A stretch of DNA of 7,408 nt from Akkermansiaceae bacterium (GTDB taxonomy: Bacteria > Verrucomicrobiota > Verrucomicrobiia > Verrucomicrobiales > Akkermansiaceae), in assembly GCA_020627645.1 (NCBI GenBank), contig JAHDGN010000153.1:1-7408 (forward strand), written 5' to 3'. Every line of letters begins with the position of its first letter. The stretch's first letter is position 1. The position numbers and the translations under genes are program-made. Of the stretch, positions 7,313 through 7,408 are shown piece by piece. A model generated the notes under the pieces. The model saw nothing but the letters and a program-made list of their open reading frames with translations. It ran no database searches and had not been told where the DNA came from.

Positions 7313-7408
7313 CTACTCCATAAGCAATATGATCAAGTCTCTCACCGCCCAGTACTCATTCGCGTCAACTTTTGATCTAATCTGCTGATATTCAGTGATT
7401 TGCCTCAT
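7313..7408 (-). CDS. Small reading frame cut by the window edge, possible DinD/BRO-N-like remnant
   Basis: From the right edge the minus strand reads 31 residues, beginning MRQITEYQQIRSKVDAN and ending in EYWAVRDLIILLME, then a TAG at 7315-7313. The first three bases are an ATG at the very edge, so this is either a complete short ORF, the tail of a larger gene, or a broken fragment. NEYWAVRDLIILL resembles the Glu-x-Trp-Ser-Ala-Arg-x-Leu segment near the start of DinD and related BRO-N phage-type proteins. Those run to well over 200 residues, so if this is homologous the gene stops early. The other minus frames here do not restore a longer product. It overlaps the right repeat copy, so apparent coding character could be coincidental. 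Confidence 0.3.
   Translation of the reverse strand: MRQITEYQQIRSKVDANEYWAVRDLIILLME
7347..7382 (-). repeat. Right copy of the diverged 36-base inverted repeat
   Basis: The minus strand here aligns to plus-strand 27-62 with 27 of 36 identities, including the shared TGACGCGAATG (minus strand of 7357-7367). It lies inside the 31-residue edge ORF, but the protein similarity to the left copy (RLDQKLTRM) is in a different minus frame, one that is closed by a stop at 7407-7405. If the repeat is real, it is therefore more likely a nucleic-acid element or an eroded gene end than a shared working protein. Confidence 0.3.

Noticed and set aside
7068..7388. 106-residue plus-strand frame over the small minus-strand genes
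   Set aside because: It has no ribosome binding site and no recognisable motif, and it overlaps minus-strand frames with better starts and operon-like spacing.

Overview
The window reads as chromosome of a PVC-superphylum bacterium, most likely Verrucomicrobiota, with Planctomycetota as the alternative. The main reason is the adjacent pair of a Planctomycete-type cytochrome (PSCyt1/PSCyt2/PSD1) protein and a DUF1501 protein, a hallmark of that superphylum. Weak ribosome binding sites on several genes fit this. The plus strand is conspicuously poor in G and rich in A and C whichever strand is coding. That points to replication-strand mutational bias, with the minus strand as the likely leading strand.

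Layout. 1-167: no complete gene. An open frame from the edge to a stop at 83-85 could be the tail of a plus-strand gene. 168-1316 (minus): an EboD-type sugar phosphate cyclase of the 3-dehydroquinate synthase superfamily. 1317-1384: a 68-base divergent gap. 1385-1936 (plus): a NUDIX hydrolase of the ADP-ribose pyrophosphatase type. 1961-5134 (plus): an exported diheme PSCyt1-PSCyt2-LamG-PSD1 protein. 5146-6603 (plus): its Tat-exported DUF1501 partner. 6604-6723: convergent gap with one weak hairpin. 6724-7408 (minus): three small genes in series, an edge-truncated or remnant ORF and two unrecognised proteins of 96 and 80 residues that look distantly related to each other.

How the parts may work together. 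The PSCyt/PSD1 and DUF1501 genes are 11 bases apart and almost certainly co-transcribed. One protein looks Sec-exported and heme-binding, the other Tat-exported with an alkaline-phosphatase-like fold, so they should meet in the periplasm. The biochemical job of such pairs is not established. The NUDIX gene lies 24 bases upstream on the same strand and may share the transcript, but no functional link is evident. EboD normally sits inside a contiguous ebo gene cluster, and none of its usual partners is visible here.

No tRNA, rRNA, insertion sequence, CRISPR array or phage gene was recognised. The least explained part is the right end: the small minus-strand operon, plus a diverged 36-base inverted repeat whose two copies lie near opposite edges of the window.
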